Assembly: GCA_947258675.1 (NCBI GenBank)
Contig: CAMYJP010000112.1
Span: 1 to 7,622 of the forward strand
Reading direction: 5' to 3'
DNA from: an uncultured Desulfobulbaceae bacterium
GTDB lineage: Bacteria; Desulfobacterota; Desulfobulbia; Desulfobulbales; BM004
Length of the DNA stretch: 7,622 bases
Shown one piece after another: positions 6,675 through 7,622 of this stretch. Each line of letters begins with the position of its first letter. Positions within the stretch are counted from its first letter, which is position 1. The notes beneath the pieces were generated by a model that made no database searches, was not told the DNA's origin, and was given only the letters and a program-made list of their open reading frames with translations. A program made the position numbers and the translations under genes.

Positions 6675-6920
6675 ATAATTTCAAAAAGATATAAAGAAAA
6701 AAAATCGCCAAAACAAAAAAAAATCCAATTATTCGGAAATTCAAATCTCGAATTTCGATAATACGGAATTTAAAGCTTAAAAAAATTAACTTCAGTTTTA
6801 TTCTCGCAATAGAATAGTAATAGGCCCGAACATTTCATGAAGAGTACTATAAGACTATCTTAAAATGCTGTGTTAGCACGGTTAATCATTTGATATCAGA
6901 ATAATTTTCCGATAAAAGTT

Positions 6921-6950
6921 TGTATAGGTTTCCTTACCATATCCTGTCAA
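6921..6950 (-). promoter_or_regulatory. Possible minus-strand promoter in the intergenic region
   Basis: On the minus strand 6950-6945 reads TTGACA, a perfect -35, and 6926-6921 reads TATACA (four of six -10 positions), 18 bases apart. A transcript would start near 6914 and run toward the PilZ gene with a leader over 300 bases long, or make a short RNA. No terminator is evident before PilZ. Based on box matches only. Confidence 0.3.
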
Positions 6951-7033
6951 TCCCCACTTGAGGTAGTTAAATGCCGAATTCGAACACTCCTGGAGTATAG
7001 TTTGGTATGCTGATAAGTTGATAGCAAAAAAAA

Positions 7034-7062
7034 TACCCCGCAGATAATAACACTGCGGGGTA
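7034..7062 (-). terminator. Rho-independent terminator of the lipoprotein gene
   Basis: A 10-bp perfect GC-rich stem pairs TACCCCGCAG (7034-7043) with CTGCGGGGTA (7053-7062) across a 9-base loop. On the minus strand it is followed by eight T residues (7033-7026). It lies 40 bases past the stop codon of the lipoprotein gene. Confidence 0.93.
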
Positions 7063-7101
7063 AATAACTTGGCTTCTAAAAGTGTAAAAATAATTATTAA
7101 T

Positions 7102-7622
7102 TTACTTCTGGGACGGGAGCTTAAAGCCGCCCGGAATTTTGTCTTTCAAAGTGTCCTCCAGGGCTTTACTAGATGCTTCTGTACCTTTGTCCACTGCTTG
7201 CTGCGCCATATCCTTTGCAGGTTCTGTATATGCCTCGGCAGCCGGTTTCTCCATGGTTGGAACACTACTTTGTTCTGCTGATTTCTTATCCAGTAAAGAA
7301 GCAGCCATATCCTTAGTGGTCTTGACAGTTTCTTGATATTTTTCAGGTACCATTTCCTCTGCTTTTTCAATGGCTGCCTTTCCCATATCTTTTGCGGTTT
7401 CAACTACTTCTTCTTTTATTTCACCTGCTTTTTCGGTGGTCTTTTGAACAACCTCCTTAGTCATACCTTTACTTTCCTCGATAGTTCCACTAACTTTCTC
7501 AGCAGCCTCTTTGCCCATCTCAGAAGTTTTTTCAACAACTCCTTTTGCTTTTTCTACGGTCTCAGGTTTTTCTGCAGTTTGACTACAACCATTAATACTA
7601 ATTAAAAAACCAATTGAAATAA
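7102..7622 (-). CDS. LEA-like repetitive lipoprotein, partial at its N-terminus
   Basis: The minus-strand frame is open from the right edge to TAA at 7102-7104; the true start lies beyond 7622. The visible end of a signal peptide reads ISIGFLISINGC, with a lipobox-like INGC whose Cys codon is at 7585-7587, so the protein is probably exported and lipid-anchored. The mature part is 161 residues, almost all Lys, Glu, Ala, Thr and Val with little aromatic content, predicted as long amphipathic helices. It resembles LEA group 3 or similar stress proteins in composition. A motif of the type K-x-x-D/E-M-G/A with a following A..K recurs around mature Met24, Met68, Met94 and Met127, at spacings of 44, 26 and 33. 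The end, IPGGFKLPSQK, is different. The role is unknown; membrane or desiccation/osmotic protection is only a guess from composition. The signal peptide and repeats are visible directly. An internal ATG at 7518 is not the likely start because it would lose the lipobox. Confidence 0.75.
   Translation of the reverse strand, partial: ISIGFLISINGCSQTAEKPETVEKAKGVVEKTSEMGKEAAEKVSGTIEESKGMTKEVVQKTTEKAGEIKEEVVETAKDMGKAAIEKAEEMVPEKYQETVKTTKDMAASLLDKKSAEQSSVPTMEKPAAEAYTEPAKDMAQQAVDKGTEASSKALEDTLKDKIPGGFKLPSQK

Larger units (their letters stand above)
6617..7021. other. AT-rich intergenic region without a recognisable gene
   Basis: About 400 bases between the PilZ gene and the terminator of the lipoprotein gene. 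The part 6655-6800 is extremely AT-rich with several A-tracts. It contains a 7-bp inverted repeat GAAATTC/GAATTTC (6736-6742 and 6750-6756, 7-base loop), an 8-bp palindrome CGAATTCG (6975-6982) and an imperfect ACTCC-T-GGAGT dyad near 6986-6996. I find no convincing open frame with a start and ribosome site on either strand, and no tRNA. Confidence 0.6.

Noticed and set aside
6882..7030. Start-less minus-strand open stretch including SAFNYLKWGLTGYGKETY, considered as a gene remnant
   Set aside because: There is no start codon or ribosome site, the frame crosses the terminator hairpin, and I recognise no family; an open frame of this length can arise by chance.
7069..7605. Plus-strand frames rich in Phe, Cys and Leu
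   Set aside because: They are the complement of the Lys/Glu-rich lipoprotein repeats, and hydrophobic runs of this kind are expected there by chance.

Overview
This window looks like chromosomal sequence from an AT-rich Gram-negative bacterium. The mix of genes (a DUF166 protein, a ZraS/AtoS-type sensor kinase, a small two-CW cysteine protein, a PilZ protein) suggests a Desulfobacterota member, perhaps Desulfobulbales-like. That placement is an inference from gene content; there is no rRNA or other marker here to confirm it.

Layout. Bases 1-989 hold, on the minus strand, most of a bifunctional NAD(P)H-hydrate repair gene (NnrE epimerase plus NnrD dehydratase). It runs off the left edge, and its first ten codons are out of frame with the rest. 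A roughly 370-base divergent intergenic region follows, with a 9-bp inverted repeat and a good extended -10 promoter facing right. Bases 1358-5637 look like a three-gene plus-strand operon: uvrC (nucleotide excision repair), a DUF166 protein of unknown function, and a membrane histidine kinase. The last two overlap by 4 bases (ATGA). No response regulator lies next to the kinase. Bases 5886-6134 encode an 82-residue two-CW cysteine protein with a near-perfect Shine-Dalgarno. It converges on a minus-strand PilZ (c-di-GMP receptor) gene at 6221-6586, and one strong bidirectional terminator separates the two. Bases 6617-7021 are a very AT-rich region with no recognisable gene. The right edge (7102-7622, minus strand) carries most of a lipoprotein whose mature part is a long, charged, LEA-like repetitive helix. 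A strong terminator follows it at 7034-7062.

How the genes fit together. NADPHX repair and UvrABC excision repair are housekeeping damage-repair functions that share a divergent regulatory region. The DUF166-kinase pair is translationally coupled behind uvrC and is the least understood part of the operon. The two-CW protein, the PilZ protein and the LEA-like lipoprotein are small accessory genes with their own signals. I see no mobile element, CRISPR array, tRNA or rRNA. I found no clear new multi-gene system. The best leads are the DUF166-kinase coupling, the damaged start of the nnr gene, and the repetitive lipoprotein.
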